This document shows, one piece after another, positions 25,998 through 35,523 of a stretch of DNA of 64,000 bases. The DNA comes from Streptomyces tibetensis. Its GTDB lineage: Bacteria > Actinomycetota > Actinomycetes > Streptomycetales > Streptomycetaceae. The position numbers and the translations under genes were made by a program. The notes below the pieces were generated by a model that was given only the letters and a program-made list of their open reading frames with translations, did not search any database and was not told the origin of the DNA. Within the stretch, counting starts at the first letter, position 1. The number at the start of each line of letters is the position of its first letter. Location: the NCBI RefSeq assembly GCF_007655005.1, contig NZ_SZVW01000009.1:248001-312000 (forward strand), written 5' to 3'.

Positions 25998-27845
25998 CTA
26001 CCCCGCCTGACCCATCCCCGCCGCGTTGGGCCAGCTCTGCGCCGCAGGCCACCCCGTGGCCGGGGCCGGGGTCAGTCCGTTCGTGCCCCGTACCTGGGCT
26101 GCCGTCAGGCCGCCTCGGGCCGGGACGCCGGGCGGTGTGGGGCCGGTGAACGGGGCGGCCATGGGCGATGGTGCGGGGACGGGGGCCGGAGCAGGGGCCG
26201 GCGCCGGGGCTTGGGCCACGGGGGCCAGGGGCGGTGCCGGGGCGGCCATCGGCTGGGGAGCGGGCTGCGCCATCGGCTGGGGGATCTGTGGCTGCGGTAT
26301 CTGCGGCTGGGGCATCTGGGCCGCAGCCGGCATCGGCATCCCGCCGCCCGCACCCGCCGGTACGGCGGACGCGGCGGCGGGGAGCGGCATGCCGATGCCG
26401 GTGGCCGGAGTGGGGGCCGGGGCGGGGGGCAGTCCCGGCCCCCCGACGGCACCGGCACTCGCGGCAGCGGGTGCGGGCGCCGGCACGGCGGAGAACCCCT
26501 GGCCGCCCGTCCCGGTGCTCGCAGCAGCCGGAGCCGCGACGAGCCCCGGCCCCCCGGCCCCCGCCGCGGCAGCCGGCATCGGCATCGCTGCCGGCGCCGT
26601 TCCCATCGCCTGCGCCGCGAGCCCCCGCATGCCCGACCCGTTCGTCTCGCTCACCAGCCGGTCCACGGCCGCCGTACCCGAGCTGTAGCTGGTCCCGTTG
26701 CCCAGCTCGGGTACGGCGGCTCCCCTCCTGGACGTCCCGTAGAGCACCTGTTCCAGGCCGGACACCAGGCGACGCACGTCCACCTGGGGGCGCACCACGA
26801 GACGCAGGAAGCGGCTGGACGAACCGATCTTGTTGCCGCACTCGCGGACCAGGATCCGGTGCTCGGTGAGCATCCGGTCCCGGACCACCGTGCCCTCGGC
26901 GCCCACGGGGAGGCGCACGAAGAGGAAGTTGCCCTGCGACGGGTAGACCGTGAGCCCGGGCAGGGAGGAGAGCTGGCCGGCCATGTCGAGGCGGTCGCGG
27001 CGCACCTGCTGAAGGCTCTGCGCGTACTCGGCGCCGTGCTCCTTCAGCATGAAGACGACGTGCTCGGCGAAGGAGTTGAGGTTCCACTTGGGGAGCATCG
27101 AGCGGATACGGCCCGCGAGCGCCGGGTTGGCGACCAGGTAGCCGAAGCGGATGCCGTGCAGGCCGAAGTTCTTGCCGAGGCTGCGCAGCACGACCACGTT
27201 GGGCCGCAGCATCGCCTCCTGGACGACGGACGGCTCGGCCTCGGCGTCCGCGAACTCCAGGAACGACTCGTCGATGACGACCAGGTCGAGGTCGGCCATG
27301 GCGTCCATGAACTGCACGATGGCGTGCTTGTGCAGGAAGCCGCCGTCGGGGTTGTTCGGGTTGCAGATCACGGCGACGCGGGTGCCGCGGGCCCGGATGA
27401 ACTCGGCGTACTGCGCGAGGTCGAGGGCGAAGCCGCTGGACTCCTGGAGCGGGAACATGTCGACCCGCTTGCCGGTCTCCATGGGCTGGTCGGTCCAGCG
27501 GCCGAACGTGGGGACGGGCACGGCGAGGGACTCGCGGACCAGCAGGTGGTCGATCCAGGTGATGAGCTCGGTCGAGCCGTTGCCCATGGCCACGCACTGC
27601 GGCGGCAACTGGAGCAGGCTGCACAACTCGGCGGTGATGGTGTCGGCGCTGCTCGGGTAGTACGTGATGATGTCGCGCAGCCGGCCCGCCATGTCCTCGA
27701 ACATGGCCGGGGTCGGGAAATAGGGGTTGCAGGGGATACAGAAGTCCACGGGGCCGGCTCCCTCGCCGCCCTCACGTGTCAGAGCCGCCATCGACGGGCT
27801 GTGTGCCGCGGTACTGCGGAACAGCGACGTGACGTTGTCGGCCAT
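25998..27845 (-). CDS. PLP-dependent class I/II aminotransferase with long Pro/Ala-rich C-terminal tail
   Basis: A 615-residue protein. Residues 1-385 form a fold-type I aminotransferase resembling histidinol-phosphate aminotransferase: CNPNNPDGG at 161-169, Asp192 in VVIDESF, and the PLP Schiff-base Lys225 in SLGKNFGLHG. Residues from about 390 to the end are low complexity, dominated by Ala, Pro, Gly and Met, with PQPQIP repeats near 510-530, and have no counterpart in typical HisC-like enzymes of about 360 residues. Start ATG with GGAGG four bases upstream. That ribosome site sits in one arm of an inverted repeat. Substrate unknown; the tail may tether or cluster the enzyme. Confidence 0.88.
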   Translation of the reverse strand: MADNVTSLFRSTAAHSPSMAALTREGGEGAGPVDFCIPCNPYFPTPAMFEDMAGRLRDIITYYPSSADTITAELCSLLQLPPQCVAMGNGSTELITWIDHLLVRESLAVPVPTFGRWTDQPMETGKRVDMFPLQESSGFALDLAQYAEFIRARGTRVAVICNPNNPDGGFLHKHAIVQFMDAMADLDLVVIDESFLEFADAEAEPSVVQEAMLRPNVVVLRSLGKNFGLHGIRFGYLVANPALAGRIRSMLPKWNLNSFAEHVVFMLKEHGAEYAQSLQQVRRDRLDMAGQLSSLPGLTVYPSQGNFLFVRLPVGAEGTVVRDRMLTEHRILVRECGNKIGSSSRFLRLVVRPQVDVRRLVSGLEQVLYGTSRRGAAVPELGNGTSYSSGTAAVDRLVSETNGSGMRGLAAQAMGTAPAAMPMPAAAAGAGGPGLVAAPAAASTGTGGQGFSAVPAPAPAAASAGAVGGPGLPPAPAPTPATGIGMPLPAAASAVPAGAGGGMPMPAAAQMPQPQIPQPQIPQPMAQPAPQPMAAPAPPLAPVAQAPAPAPAPAPVPAPSPMAAPFTGPTPPGVPARGGLTAAQVRGTNGLTPAPATGWPAAQSWPNAAGMGQAG

Positions 27846-27849
27846 GGAA

Positions 27850-27942
27850 CCTCCGTATGAGGCGGATCCGTTGGGGACGGACGGACCCGACGTTTAAGGG
27901 CGGCCCGCGCGGGGGAGCGCGGGCCGCCCTTTCATACGGAGG
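27850..27942 (-). promoter_or_regulatory. RBS-sequestering inverted repeat around a terminator hairpin
   Basis: An outer 11-bp perfect inverted repeat, CCTCCGTATGA (27850-27860) and its complement (27932-27942), encloses the strong hairpin at 27896-27931. In a leftward transcript reading in from the epimerase gene, the upstream arm CCTCCGTATGA would pair with TCATACGGAGG, the aminotransferase ribosome site. A candidate promoter (TTGAAC 27956-27961, TATGAA 27931-27936, 19-bp spacing) would start RNA after that arm, leaving the site free. Confidence 0.5.
27896..27931. terminator. Terminator stem after the epimerase gene
   Basis: Perfect 15-bp stem AAGGGCGGCCCGCGC (27896-27910) / complement (27917-27931), 6-nt loop, about 85 bp beyond the epimerase stop codon. 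Confidence 0.85.
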
Positions 27943-28016
27943 CCACGGTGGCACTGTTCAACCGTCGGTAAAACGGTCGGCACCCGTGTCCGGCCCGTGA
28001 AGACCTGTCAGCGGCC

Positions 28017-29165
28017 TCAGCAGCCGAACGTGTGGATCGTCGTCGTCCGGTACGTCTGCCCCGGTCGCAGCACCGTCGACGGGAACTTCGGCTTGTTCGG
28101 CGAGTCCGGGAAGTGCTGCGTCTCCAGGCAGAGCGCGTCGCCCTGCCGGTAGGTGCGGCCGGACGGACCGGTCAGCGTGCCGTCGAGGAAGTTGCCCGAG
28201 TAGAACTGCAGACCCGGCTCGTTCGTGGCGATCTTCAGGGTGCGGCCGGAAGCCGGGTCGCGCAGGGTCGCGACGTGCTCGGGCCGGGCGGTGATGCCCT
28301 TGTCGAGCACCCAGTTGTGGTCGAAGCCCTTGGCGGTCACCAGCTGCGGGTGCGAGGTGCGGATGTCCCGGCCGATCGGCTTGGTCCGGCTGAAGTCGAA
28401 CGGCGTGCCCGCGACCTTGGCCAGCTCACCCGTCGGGATCAGACCCGCGTCGGTGGGCGTGTAGCGGGAGGCCGCTATCTGCAGCTCGTGGTCCTCGATC
28501 GTGCCGCTGCCCTCACCGGCCAGGTTCCAGTAGACGTGGCTGGTGAGGTTGACGACGGTGGCCTTGTCCGTGGTGGCCTCGTAGTCGATGCGCCAGTCAC
28601 CGTGCCGGGTGAGCGTGTACGTCACCTTCGTCTTGAGCGTGCCCGGGTAGCCCATCTCGCCGTCGACGCTCGTGTAGTACAGGTGCAGGCCGACGTCGGA
28701 GCCCTTCACGAACGGCTCGACGTCCCACACGCGCTTGTCGAAGCCCTGGGTGCCGCCGTGCAGGCTCTGCTCGCCGTCGTTCACGGACAGCTGGTAGTTC
28801 TTGCCGTCGAGGGTGAACTTGCCCTTGCCGATGCGGTTGCCGTACCGGCCGATCAGGGCGCCGAAGTACGGGGTCTTCGCGACGTAGTCCTCGAGGTTGT
28901 CGAAGCCCGCGGAGACATTGGCGTAGCGGCCGCGACGGTCGGGGATCTCCAGGGACTGGACGACACCGCCCCAGGAGAGGACCTTAAGGCGGGTGCCGCC
29001 GTTCTCCAGCGACCAGCGGTAGACCTTCGTGCCGTCGGCGAGCTTGCCGAAGAGCGTCTTCACCGGCTTCCTGCCTCCCGTGGCGTGCGCGGTGCCACCG
29101 ACGGTGGCGGCGGTGACACCGGCGGCGGCAGCCCCGGCGATGACGGTACGTCTGCTCAGTTCCAC
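28017..29165 (-). CDS. Exported aldose 1-epimerase (mutarotase)
   Basis: A 382-residue GalM-family protein, converting alpha and beta anomers of aldoses. Motifs: GRYGNRIGKG (residues about 115-124), LHGGTQGFDKRVWDVE, NLTSHVYWNLAG with the catalytic His, and GLQFYSGN with LETQHFPDSPN near the end for the catalytic Glu region. Unlike the second epimerase in this window, it begins with a Tat signal (LSRRTVIAGAAAAG; cleavage near residue 25). GTG start with a GAGGAG site. It closes the ChvE/MmsAB-type transporter cluster, so it likely interconverts sugar anomers outside the membrane before uptake. Confidence 0.9.
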   Translation of the reverse strand: MELSRRTVIAGAAAAGVTAATVGGTAHATGGRKPVKTLFGKLADGTKVYRWSLENGGTRLKVLSWGGVVQSLEIPDRRGRYANVSAGFDNLEDYVAKTPYFGALIGRYGNRIGKGKFTLDGKNYQLSVNDGEQSLHGGTQGFDKRVWDVEPFVKGSDVGLHLYYTSVDGEMGYPGTLKTKVTYTLTRHGDWRIDYEATTDKATVVNLTSHVYWNLAGEGSGTIEDHELQIAASRYTPTDAGLIPTGELAKVAGTPFDFSRTKPIGRDIRTSHPQLVTAKGFDHNWVLDKGITARPEHVATLRDPASGRTLKIATNEPGLQFYSGNFLDGTLTGPSGRTYRQGDALCLETQHFPDSPNKPKFPSTVLRPGQTYRTTTIHTFGC

Positions 29166-29302
29166 GTGCGGCTCCTCGTGAATGAGGGGAGTTGCTCCCC
29201 GTACTGTGCGGTGCGTAGTCGTGCGACAGCTTTGTGCTGTTCCTGACAAAGTCCGGTCCGGAGAGAGCCGGGGCCCCGCCGGTCGGCGGGGCCCCGGTCG
29301 TG

Positions 29303-30547
29303 CTACGAACCGACCTTGCGCTTGTTCCACACGTCGAAGCCGACCGCCGCCAACAGGGCCAGACCCTTGATGACCTGCTGCCAGTCGCTGCCGACGCTGA
29401 GGAGGTTCATGCCGTTGTTCAGCACACCGAGGACGAGACCGCCGATGATCGCGCCGAGGACGGTGCCCACACCGCCGCTCATGGACGCGCCGCCGATGAA
29501 CGCCGAGGCGATCGCCTCGAGTTCGTAGTTCAGGCCCGCCTTCGGTGAGGCCGCGTTCAGACGGGCGGCGATCGCCAGACCCGCCAGGGCCGCGAGCGCG
29601 CCCATGTTCAGGAAGACCAGGAAGGTGACCTTCTTGTCCCTGACGCCGGACAGCTTCGCCGCCGGCAGGTTGCCGCCGATGGCGTAGATGTGGCGGCCGA
29701 AGACCGCGTTGCGCATGACGTAGCCGTAGCCGACCACCAGCACGCCCAGGATCAGCAGGACGATCGGCGCGCCCTTGTAGCTGGCGAGCAGCATCGTCAC
29801 GACGAGGATCGCGGCGACGATCAAGACCAGCTTGAGCAGGAAGAGGTTGCGCGGGACGACGTCGAGCGAGAACTCCTTCTGGCGCCTGCGGTCACGGACC
29901 TCCTGGAAGACCGCGAAGACGATCAGGGCCAGGCCCAGCAGCAGCGTCAGGTTGTGGTAGTTCGTCTCAGGGCCGGTCTCCGGCAGGAAGCCGTTGCCGA
30001 TCTTCTGCAGTCCGTCCGGGAACGGGCCGAGGGTCTGCCCTTCCAGGAGGATCTCCGTCATGCCGCGGAAGATCAGCATGCCGGCGAGGGTCACGATGAA
30101 CGACGGTATGCCGAGATACGCGATGAAGAAGCCCTGCACCGAGCCGGCCACCGCGCCCACCAGCAGGCACAGCACCACGGCCACCGGCCACGCCACATCG
30201 TGCTGCACGGTCAGTACGGCCGCGAACGCGCCCACGAAGGCCGTCAACGAACCGACCGACAGGTCGATGTGGCCCGCGATGATCACCAGCATCATGCCGA
30301 TCGCGAGGATCAGCACGTAGCTGTTCTGCAGGACGAGGTTGGAGACGTTGCGCGGCAGCAGCAGGTCGCCGTCCGTCCACACGGCGAACAGGGCGACGAT
30401 CAGACCGAGCGCGATCAGCATGCCGTACTGGCGCATGTTGCTGCGCAGGCCGTTCAGGACGAGCTGCAGCAGGCCACCTCCGGCGGCCCCACCCCCGCTC
30501 TTGCCCGGCGCCGGGGCCGGGGTCTTGGCGGTCACATCCGTGCTCAT
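29303..30547 (-). CDS. mmsB: Monosaccharide ABC transporter permease (MmsB/XylH-like)
   Basis: A 414-residue membrane protein with about ten hydrophobic helices and the CUT2 permease signatures [14 protein letters not shown] and [12 protein letters not shown] long cytosolic stretch (about residues 215-235, RDRRRQKEF) is typical of the GguB/MmsB subgroup. It forms the translocation pore with the ATPase encoded just upstream, to which it is coupled by an ATGA overlap. Substrates of this subgroup include arabinose, galactose, fucose and hexuronates; which one applies here is not determined. Confidence 0.9.
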   Translation of the reverse strand: MSTDVTAKTPAPAPGKSGGGAAGGGLLQLVLNGLRSNMRQYGMLIALGLIVALFAVWTDGDLLLPRNVSNLVLQNSYVLILAIGMMLVIIAGHIDLSVGSLTAFVGAFAAVLTVQHDVAWPVAVVLCLLVGAVAGSVQGFFIAYLGIPSFIVTLAGMLIFRGMTEILLEGQTLGPFPDGLQKIGNGFLPETGPETNYHNLTLLLGLALIVFAVFQEVRDRRRQKEFSLDVVPRNLFLLKLVLIVAAILVVTMLLASYKGAPIVLLILGVLVVGYGYVMRNAVFGRHIYAIGGNLPAAKLSGVRDKKVTFLVFLNMGALAALAGLAIAARLNAASPKAGLNYELEAIASAFIGGASMSGGVGTVLGAIIGGLVLGVLNNGMNLLSVGSDWQQVIKGLALLAAVGFDVWNKRKVGS

Positions 30548-32094
30548 CGGGTTACCTCTTTGTCCTTAGTCATCTGACGCATCAGTGATTCCTGCGAGGC
30601 CTCGGCCCGCGAGAACTCACCGGTGAGCCGCCCCGCGGCCATCGTGTAGATGCGGTCGCACATACCGAGCAGCTCAGGCAGCTCGGAGGAGATGAAGACG
30701 ACCGCCTTGCCCTGGGCGGCCAGTTGATCGATGACCGTGTAGATCTCGTACTTGGCGCCGACGTCGATCCCCCGCGTCGGCTCGTCCAAAATCAGCACCT
30801 CGGGACCCGCGAAGATCCACTTGCTGAGGACGACCTTCTGCTGGTTGCCGCCGGACAGCTTGCCCACCGGCTCGGAGACGGTGGGCGCCTTGATGTTCAT
30901 GGACTTGCGGAAGCCCTCGGACACCCGCCGCTCCGCCTGCTCGTCGACGATCCCCCGCTTGGCCACCTTGCCCAGCGCGCTGAGCGAGATGTTGCGGTTG
31001 ATGGTGTCGATGAGGTTGAGGCCGTAGTGCTTGCGGTCCTCGGTGACGTACGCGATGCCGTGCCTGACCGCCTCCGGGACGGTCTTCGTACGGATCTCCG
31101 TGCCGTCCTTGAAGACCTGGCCGCCCGCGTACCGGCCGTAGGTGCGGCCGAAGACGCTCATCGCGAGTTCGGTGCGGCCGGCGCCCATCAGGCCGGCGAT
31201 ACCGACGATCTCGCCGCGCTTGACCTCGATCGACACGTCGTCGACCACCTTGCGCTGCTGGTCGATCGGGTGGTGCACGGACCAGCCGCGGATCTCCAGA
31301 GCCGGGGCCGAGCCCACCTCCCCCTCGTACGCGGTGCGTTCGGGGAAGCGGTGGTCGAGGTCACGGCCCACCATGCCGGAGATGATCCGGTCCTCGGTGG
31401 TGTCCGACGCCTTCACGTCGAGCGTCTCGATCGTCTGCCCGTCCCGCAGGATGGTCACCGAGTCGGCGACCTTGCGGATCTCGTTCAGCTTGTGGGAGAT
31501 GATGATCGAAGTGATGCCCTGCTTCTTCAACTCCAGGATGAGATCCAGGAGTTTGTCGCTGTCCTCGTCGTTCAGGGCCGCGGTCGGCTCGTCGAGGATG
31601 AGCAGCTTCACCTTCTTCGACAGCGCCTTCGCGATCTCCACCAATTGCTGCTTGCCCACGCCGATGTCGGCGACGCGGGTCTCCGGGTGGTCGGACAGAC
31701 CGACCCGGCGCAGCAGTTCACTGGCGTGCTTGAGCGTGTCGTTCCAGTTGATGAGCCCTCGGGTGGCGTGCTCGTTGCCGAGGAAGATGTTCTCCGCGAG
31801 GGAGAGGTAGGGCACCAGGGCCAGCTCCTGGTGAATGATCACGATGCCGCGCTGCTCGCTGGCCCTGATGTCCTTGAACTCGCAGGTGTCTGACTCGAAG
31901 AGGATCTCGCCCTCGTACGTGCCATGCGGGTGAACGCCGGAGAGGACCTTCATCAGGGTCGACTTGCCGGCCCCGTTCTCCCCGCAGATGGCATGGACCT
32001 CGCCCTGCTGGACGGTCAGTGTGACATCCGACAGCGCCTTGACGCCGGGAAAGGTCTTGACGATCGAGCGCATTTCCAGGACGGGTCCCGCCAT
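30544..32094 (-). CDS. mmsA: Monosaccharide ABC transporter ATP-binding protein (MmsA/XylG-like)
   Basis: A 516-residue double ABC ATPase. The first domain has a canonical Walker A (GENGAGKST) and Walker B (LLILDEPTA). The second has the degenerate GLMGAGRTE instead of Walker A but a good signature (LSGGNQQKV) and LILDEPTRG, as is normal in CUT2 ATPases. The ATG at 32094 is preferred over an in-frame TTG 15 bases upstream because GGAAGG lies at the right distance. It lies between the binding protein and the permease genes in one operon. Confidence 0.92.
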   Translation of the reverse strand: MAGPVLEMRSIVKTFPGVKALSDVTLTVQQGEVHAICGENGAGKSTLMKVLSGVHPHGTYEGEILFESDTCEFKDIRASEQRGIVIIHQELALVPYLSLAENIFLGNEHATRGLINWNDTLKHASELLRRVGLSDHPETRVADIGVGKQQLVEIAKALSKKVKLLILDEPTAALNDEDSDKLLDLILELKKQGITSIIISHKLNEIRKVADSVTILRDGQTIETLDVKASDTTEDRIISGMVGRDLDHRFPERTAYEGEVGSAPALEIRGWSVHHPIDQQRKVVDDVSIEVKRGEIVGIAGLMGAGRTELAMSVFGRTYGRYAGGQVFKDGTEIRTKTVPEAVRHGIAYVTEDRKHYGLNLIDTINRNISLSALGKVAKRGIVDEQAERRVSEGFRKSMNIKAPTVSEPVGKLSGGNQQKVVLSKWIFAGPEVLILDEPTRGIDVGAKYEIYTVIDQLAAQGKAVVFISSELPELLGMCDRIYTMAAGRLTGEFSRAEASQESLMRQMTKDKEVTR

Positions 32095-32134
32095 GGTCGT
32101 GCCTTCCAATCTGTTGCTGCAGTGGGCCCGTCGG

Positions 32135-33247
32135 TCAGTTGAGGTCGCCGGCCTTGTAGAAGCCGGAGTCGACGAGCTCCTTCTGCCAGTTGCTCTTGTC
32201 GACGCTCACGGGCTGCAGCAGGTACGCGGGCACGACCTTCGTCCCGTTGTCGTAGGTCTTCTCGTCGTTGACCTCGACCTTCTTCTTGTTCAGCGCCGAG
32301 TCGACCATGTTCGTGGCGACCTGGGCGAGCTTGCGGATGTCCTTGAAGACGGTCTGCGTCTGCTGGCCCGACTTGATCGACTTCACCGAGGCGACCTCGG
32401 CGTCCTGGCCGGTGATGACGGGCAGCGGCTTGCTCGCCGTGCCGTAGCCGTCCGACTTCAGCGCGGAGATGATGCCGATCGAGATGCCGTCGTACGGCGA
32501 GAGGACCGCGTCGACCCGGCCGCTGGTGTACTTGCCGGTCAGGATGTCGTCCATGCGGCGCTGGGCGGTGGCGCCGTCCCAGCGCAGCGTGGTGACCTGG
32601 GTGAGCTCCTTCTGGCCGGACTTGATCACCAGCTGCTTCTTGTCGATGTAGGGCTGGAGCACCTTCATCGCGCCGCCGAAGAAGTACCGGGTGTTGTTGT
32701 CGTCGTTGGAGCCGGCGAAGAGCTCGAGGTTGAACGGGCCCTTCTTGGAGCCGTCCTTCAGACCGAGCTTCTCGACGATGTAGCTGCCCTGGAGCTCGCC
32801 GACCTTCTCGTTGTCGAAGGACGCGTAGTAGTCGACGTCCTTCGTGCCGAGGATCAGGCGGTCGTAGGAGATCACCGGGATGTTGGCGTCCTTGGCCTGC
32901 TGGAGGACGTTGTTGAGCGACTTGTTGTCGATCGCCGCGATGATCAGGGCCTTGACGCCCTGCGTGATCATGTTCTCGATCTGTGAGACCTGCTGGTCGG
33001 GCTCGTCCTCGCCGTAGACCAGCTTGGTCTTGTAGCCCTTGGCCTGGAGGTCCTTGACGACGTTCTTGCCGTCGGCGATCCAGCGCTCGGAGGACTTGGT
33101 CGGCATCGAGATGCCGATGGTCGCGCCCTTGGTGCTCCCCGGCTTCTCCTCGCTGCCCCCCTCGCCGCTCTGGCCGCAGGCGGACAGGGTCAGGGCGAGG
33201 GACGCGGCTCCGGCTATGGCGGTGAGAGCGGCTCTGCGGTTACGCAT
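32135..33247 (-). CDS. chvE: Monosaccharide-binding lipoprotein (ChvE-like)
   Basis: A 370-residue periplasmic-binding-protein-like lipoprotein: signal peptide with lipobox LSAC (Cys at about residue 24), a Gly/Glu-rich linker, and a type I fold with [24 protein letters not shown] and [11 protein letters not shown], matching the ChvE/multiple-sugar-binding group. It captures monosaccharides for the MmsA/MmsB importer. The internal ATG at 33247 is chosen because the upstream ATG overlaps the AAGGA site. The intergenic region before it is 138 bp, and a regulon-type motif lies in the end of the preceding gene. Confidence 0.92.
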   Translation of the reverse strand: MRNRRAALTAIAGAASLALTLSACGQSGEGGSEEKPGSTKGATIGISMPTKSSERWIADGKNVVKDLQAKGYKTKLVYGEDEPDQQVSQIENMITQGVKALIIAAIDNKSLNNVLQQAKDANIPVISYDRLILGTKDVDYYASFDNEKVGELQGSYIVEKLGLKDGSKKGPFNLELFAGSNDDNNTRYFFGGAMKVLQPYIDKKQLVIKSGQKELTQVTTLRWDGATAQRRMDDILTGKYTSGRVDAVLSPYDGISIGIISALKSDGYGTASKPLPVITGQDAEVASVKSIKSGQQTQTVFKDIRKLAQVATNMVDSALNKKKVEVNDEKTYDNGTKVVPAYLLQPVSVDKSNWQKELVDSGFYKAGDLN

Positions 33248-33385
33248 GATGATCATCCTTGATCTGTGGCAGGGCTCGGTCTCAGGCGCGAAGTCGATCC
33301 GGGTGGTCGTGCCGGAAAGACCGAGAAGAGATGTGGTGGATTGTGGTCGGCTGTGTCTTCTTTTGTAAGCCGAGTTTCCGGAACG

Positions 33386-34354
33386 TTATGACGAGATTTC
33401 GAACCGTTGCAGATCGCCCGGCAGTCGGGACCCGAGCGGCGCCATGTCGCCGTCCGCTCCGTGGCGGGCCAGGAGGTCCAGGGCGAGCCGTCCGCGCCGC
33501 ACCCGCTCCTTGGCCGTGGCCAGGGTCAACTCCCGCATGTGGTGCCCGTACGGGTAGATCCCGGGGGACTTGGACAGGCCGAACTTCAGGTACAACGGGG
33601 CCCCGCGTCTGATGAGTTCGGCCACCTCGTACATGCGGACGTAGCCGCCGAGGTCGTCGGGTGCCTCGATGTACATGTCCATCGGAGCGCCCGACACTCG
33701 GCGGATCTCGGTGAGGTGATCGAGCGTCAGGTCGCTGGGCACGTTGACCGAGTCGGCGCCGAGGCGCTCGTAGACCGCGTAGGCGGCCGGGTTGACCGGT
33801 CCGATGAGCGCGGAGACCTTGAGTGTCGTGTCGGCCGGGATGATGCCGGCCGCCCGGGCCCGGTGCAGCGTCCACAGCACGCCCTCGTCGGCGACGAGCA
33901 GGCACTTGACGCCCAACTCGGTCGCCCGCACGGCGTCTTCGACGCAACCGGCGACGGCGTCGTGGCCGCGGGCGCGCAGCCCGGCCCCCCGTGAGTCGGT
34001 GCGCGTGGACCCGCCGATGTCCCAGGTGCCGCGCGGGCCGGTGAACAGGCAGAGCTCGATGTCGCGTTCACCGGTCGACTCGACCATCTCGGTGATCTCG
34101 GAGTCGGTCAGCATCCACACGCCGCTGCCCTGGCTGATCCGGTGGATCGGCACGTCCAGCCGCGAGGCCTCCTTCAGGACCACCGCGAGTGCCTCGGGAC
34201 CCTCGCAGGAGGGGATCTCGGTGCGCCAGCGGCCGCCGCCGGGGAAGGAGTGTGCGGAAGTGTCGGCGGGGTCGGGGGCGGGCGCGCTCAGACCCAGCGC
34301 GGTGAGCGCCGGCTCACCGGGCCTGCGGGCTGCCGTGGCGGAAGCGTCGGTCAC
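33386..34354 (-). CDS. Peptidase U32-like TIM-barrel protein, unknown function
   Basis: A 322-residue protein with barrel-like alternating pattern and U32-like features (DSVNVPSDLTLDHL, DMYIEAPDDLGGY, YLKFGLSKSPGIYPYGHH). No signal peptide. GTG start after GAAGGACAG. Its leader carries the regulon motif only about 15 bp before the start. Encoded between the dehydrogenase terminator and the sugar importer, it likely serves the same pathway, perhaps as an aldolase- or lyase-like barrel enzyme; that is inference, and proteolytic activity is doubtful. Confidence 0.7.
   Translation of the reverse strand: MTDASATAARRPGEPALTALGLSAPAPDPADTSAHSFPGGGRWRTEIPSCEGPEALAVVLKEASRLDVPIHRISQGSGVWMLTDSEITEMVESTGERDIELCLFTGPRGTWDIGGSTRTDSRGAGLRARGHDAVAGCVEDAVRATELGVKCLLVADEGVLWTLHRARAAGIIPADTTLKVSALIGPVNPAAYAVYERLGADSVNVPSDLTLDHLTEIRRVSGAPMDMYIEAPDDLGGYVRMYEVAELIRRGAPLYLKFGLSKSPGIYPYGHHMRELTLATAKERVRRGRLALDLLARHGADGDMAPLGSRLPGDLQRFEISS
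33392..33404 (-). promoter_or_regulatory. Possible sugar-regulon site inside the 3' end of the U32-like gene
   Basis: CGAGATTTCGAAC, i.e. GTTCGAAATCTCG on the minus strand, overlaps the last codons of the U32-like gene, about 145 bp upstream of the chvE start. It matches the shared motif except at the terminal GG. Confidence 0.4.
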
Positions 34355-34368
34355 AGGACTGTCCTTCG

Positions 34369-34382
34369 GTTCGATATTTCGG
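34369..34382 (-). promoter_or_regulatory. Putative sugar-regulon operator (GTTCGATATTTCGG)
   Basis: Directly upstream of the ribosome site of the U32-like gene. On the gene strand it reads CCGAAATATCGAAC, identical over 14 bases to the site at 1842-1855. Confidence 0.6.
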
Positions 34383-34471
34383 ACGAGGTTCGCGGCTCTG
34401 GGTGGGGCACGGCTGGGCTCGGGACGCGGCCGGGCGCAGGCCACGGCCGCGGCTGGGAGGCGCGGCTGGGT

Positions 34472-34516
34472 GTACGCCGGTACGGGAGCCGTCAGGTTGC
34501 TCCCGTACCGGCGTAC
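34472..34516. terminator. Terminator stem after the alcohol dehydrogenase gene
   Basis: Perfect 18-bp stem GTACGCCGGTACGGGAGC (34472-34489) / complement (34499-34516) with a 9-nt loop, 2 bp beyond the stop codon. It separates the dehydratase/dehydrogenase pair from the transporter genes. Confidence 0.9.
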
Positions 34517-34518
34517 GA

Positions 34519-35523
34519 CTAGGGGCGGAGCAGGACCTTGCCCACCTTCGGATCGCCGGCCCCGACCAGCTCGATGGCCTGCGAGAACTCGGTGAGCGGC
34601 AGCTCGTGCGTCACCAGCGGCAGCGGATCGAGCAGACCGGCGGCGAACACCCGCACCGTGTGCGCCCAGGCGTCCGGCGGCGCACCGAAGACGGTGTGCA
34701 CCTCCAGCTGCTTCACCACGAGGTCGGTCGGGTCGAGGCCCTCGGCGCCCGGGGCCGGGATGCCGGTCAGGACCAGCCGGCCGCCGCGCCTGAGCAGAGC
34801 GGCGGAGATCCGGGCGGCGTCCGCGGACCCGGCCGTCTCGATCACCACGTCGATGTCGTCGGGGAGTGCCTGGTCCTTGGTCCGGAAGTCCGTCGCGCCG
34901 TACTGGCGCGAGAGCGCCTCACGGTCCCGGCGGGTGCCGACCACGAGCAGCTCGGCCGGTGAGTTGGCCTTCAGGAACTGCACGGCGAACATGCCGAGGG
35001 TGCCGGTGCCGACCACGGCGACGCGCTCACCGGGCTGCGCGTTGCCCTTCAGCGCGGCGGCCGCGATGCAGGCGGCGGGTTCCAGGAGGGCCGCGGCCGT
35101 GAGGTCGCAGTCGTCCGGGAGGGTGTGCAGGAGACGGGCCGGGAGGGTCAGCGTGGCCGCCATGGCGCCCGGCTGGGTGAACCCGGTCTCCTCGTACCCG
35201 GCGGTGCACAGGGTCGTGTCGCCCGCGTGGCAGCGATCGCAGACCTGACAGTTTCGAAAACCCTCGCCGACGACCTTGCGGCCCACGAGCGAGGCCGGGA
35301 CGCCGGCGCCCACGGCCTCCACCGTCCCGGACCACTCGTGGCCCGGGGTCAGCGGATAGCGCACATAGCCCTCGGGGCGATTGCCCTGGTAGACCTCGCG
35401 GTCGCTGCCGCAGATCCCGGAGGCGTGCACCCGGACCAAAGCCTCACCGGCCTCGGGCCGCCGGGGCTCGTGCGGGACGAGCCGGTGTTCGCCCGGGGCG
35501 TCGACGACGACCGCGGTGCTCAC
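34519..35523 (-). CDS. Zinc-dependent alcohol dehydrogenase (MDR family)
   Basis: A 334-residue medium-chain dehydrogenase. Catalytic zinc ligands Cys38 (GICGSDRE) and His62-Glu63 (TPGHEWSG), a structural zinc loop CQVCDRCHAGDTTLC, and a Rossmann motif VGTGTLG. It resembles sorbitol- and threonine-type dehydrogenases that oxidise secondary alcohols of sugars or sugar acids with NAD(P). The GTG start overlaps the dehydratase stop (GTGA), so the two are made together and should act in sequence. Confidence 0.9.
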   Translation of the reverse strand: MSTAVVVDAPGEHRLVPHEPRRPEAGEALVRVHASGICGSDREVYQGNRPEGYVRYPLTPGHEWSGTVEAVGAGVPASLVGRKVVGEGFRNCQVCDRCHAGDTTLCTAGYEETGFTQPGAMAATLTLPARLLHTLPDDCDLTAAALLEPAACIAAAALKGNAQPGERVAVVGTGTLGMFAVQFLKANSPAELLVVGTRRDREALSRQYGATDFRTKDQALPDDIDVVIETAGSADAARISAALLRRGGRLVLTGIPAPGAEGLDPTDLVVKQLEVHTVFGAPPDAWAHTVRVFAAGLLDPLPLVTHELPLTEFSQAIELVGAGDPKVGKVLLRP

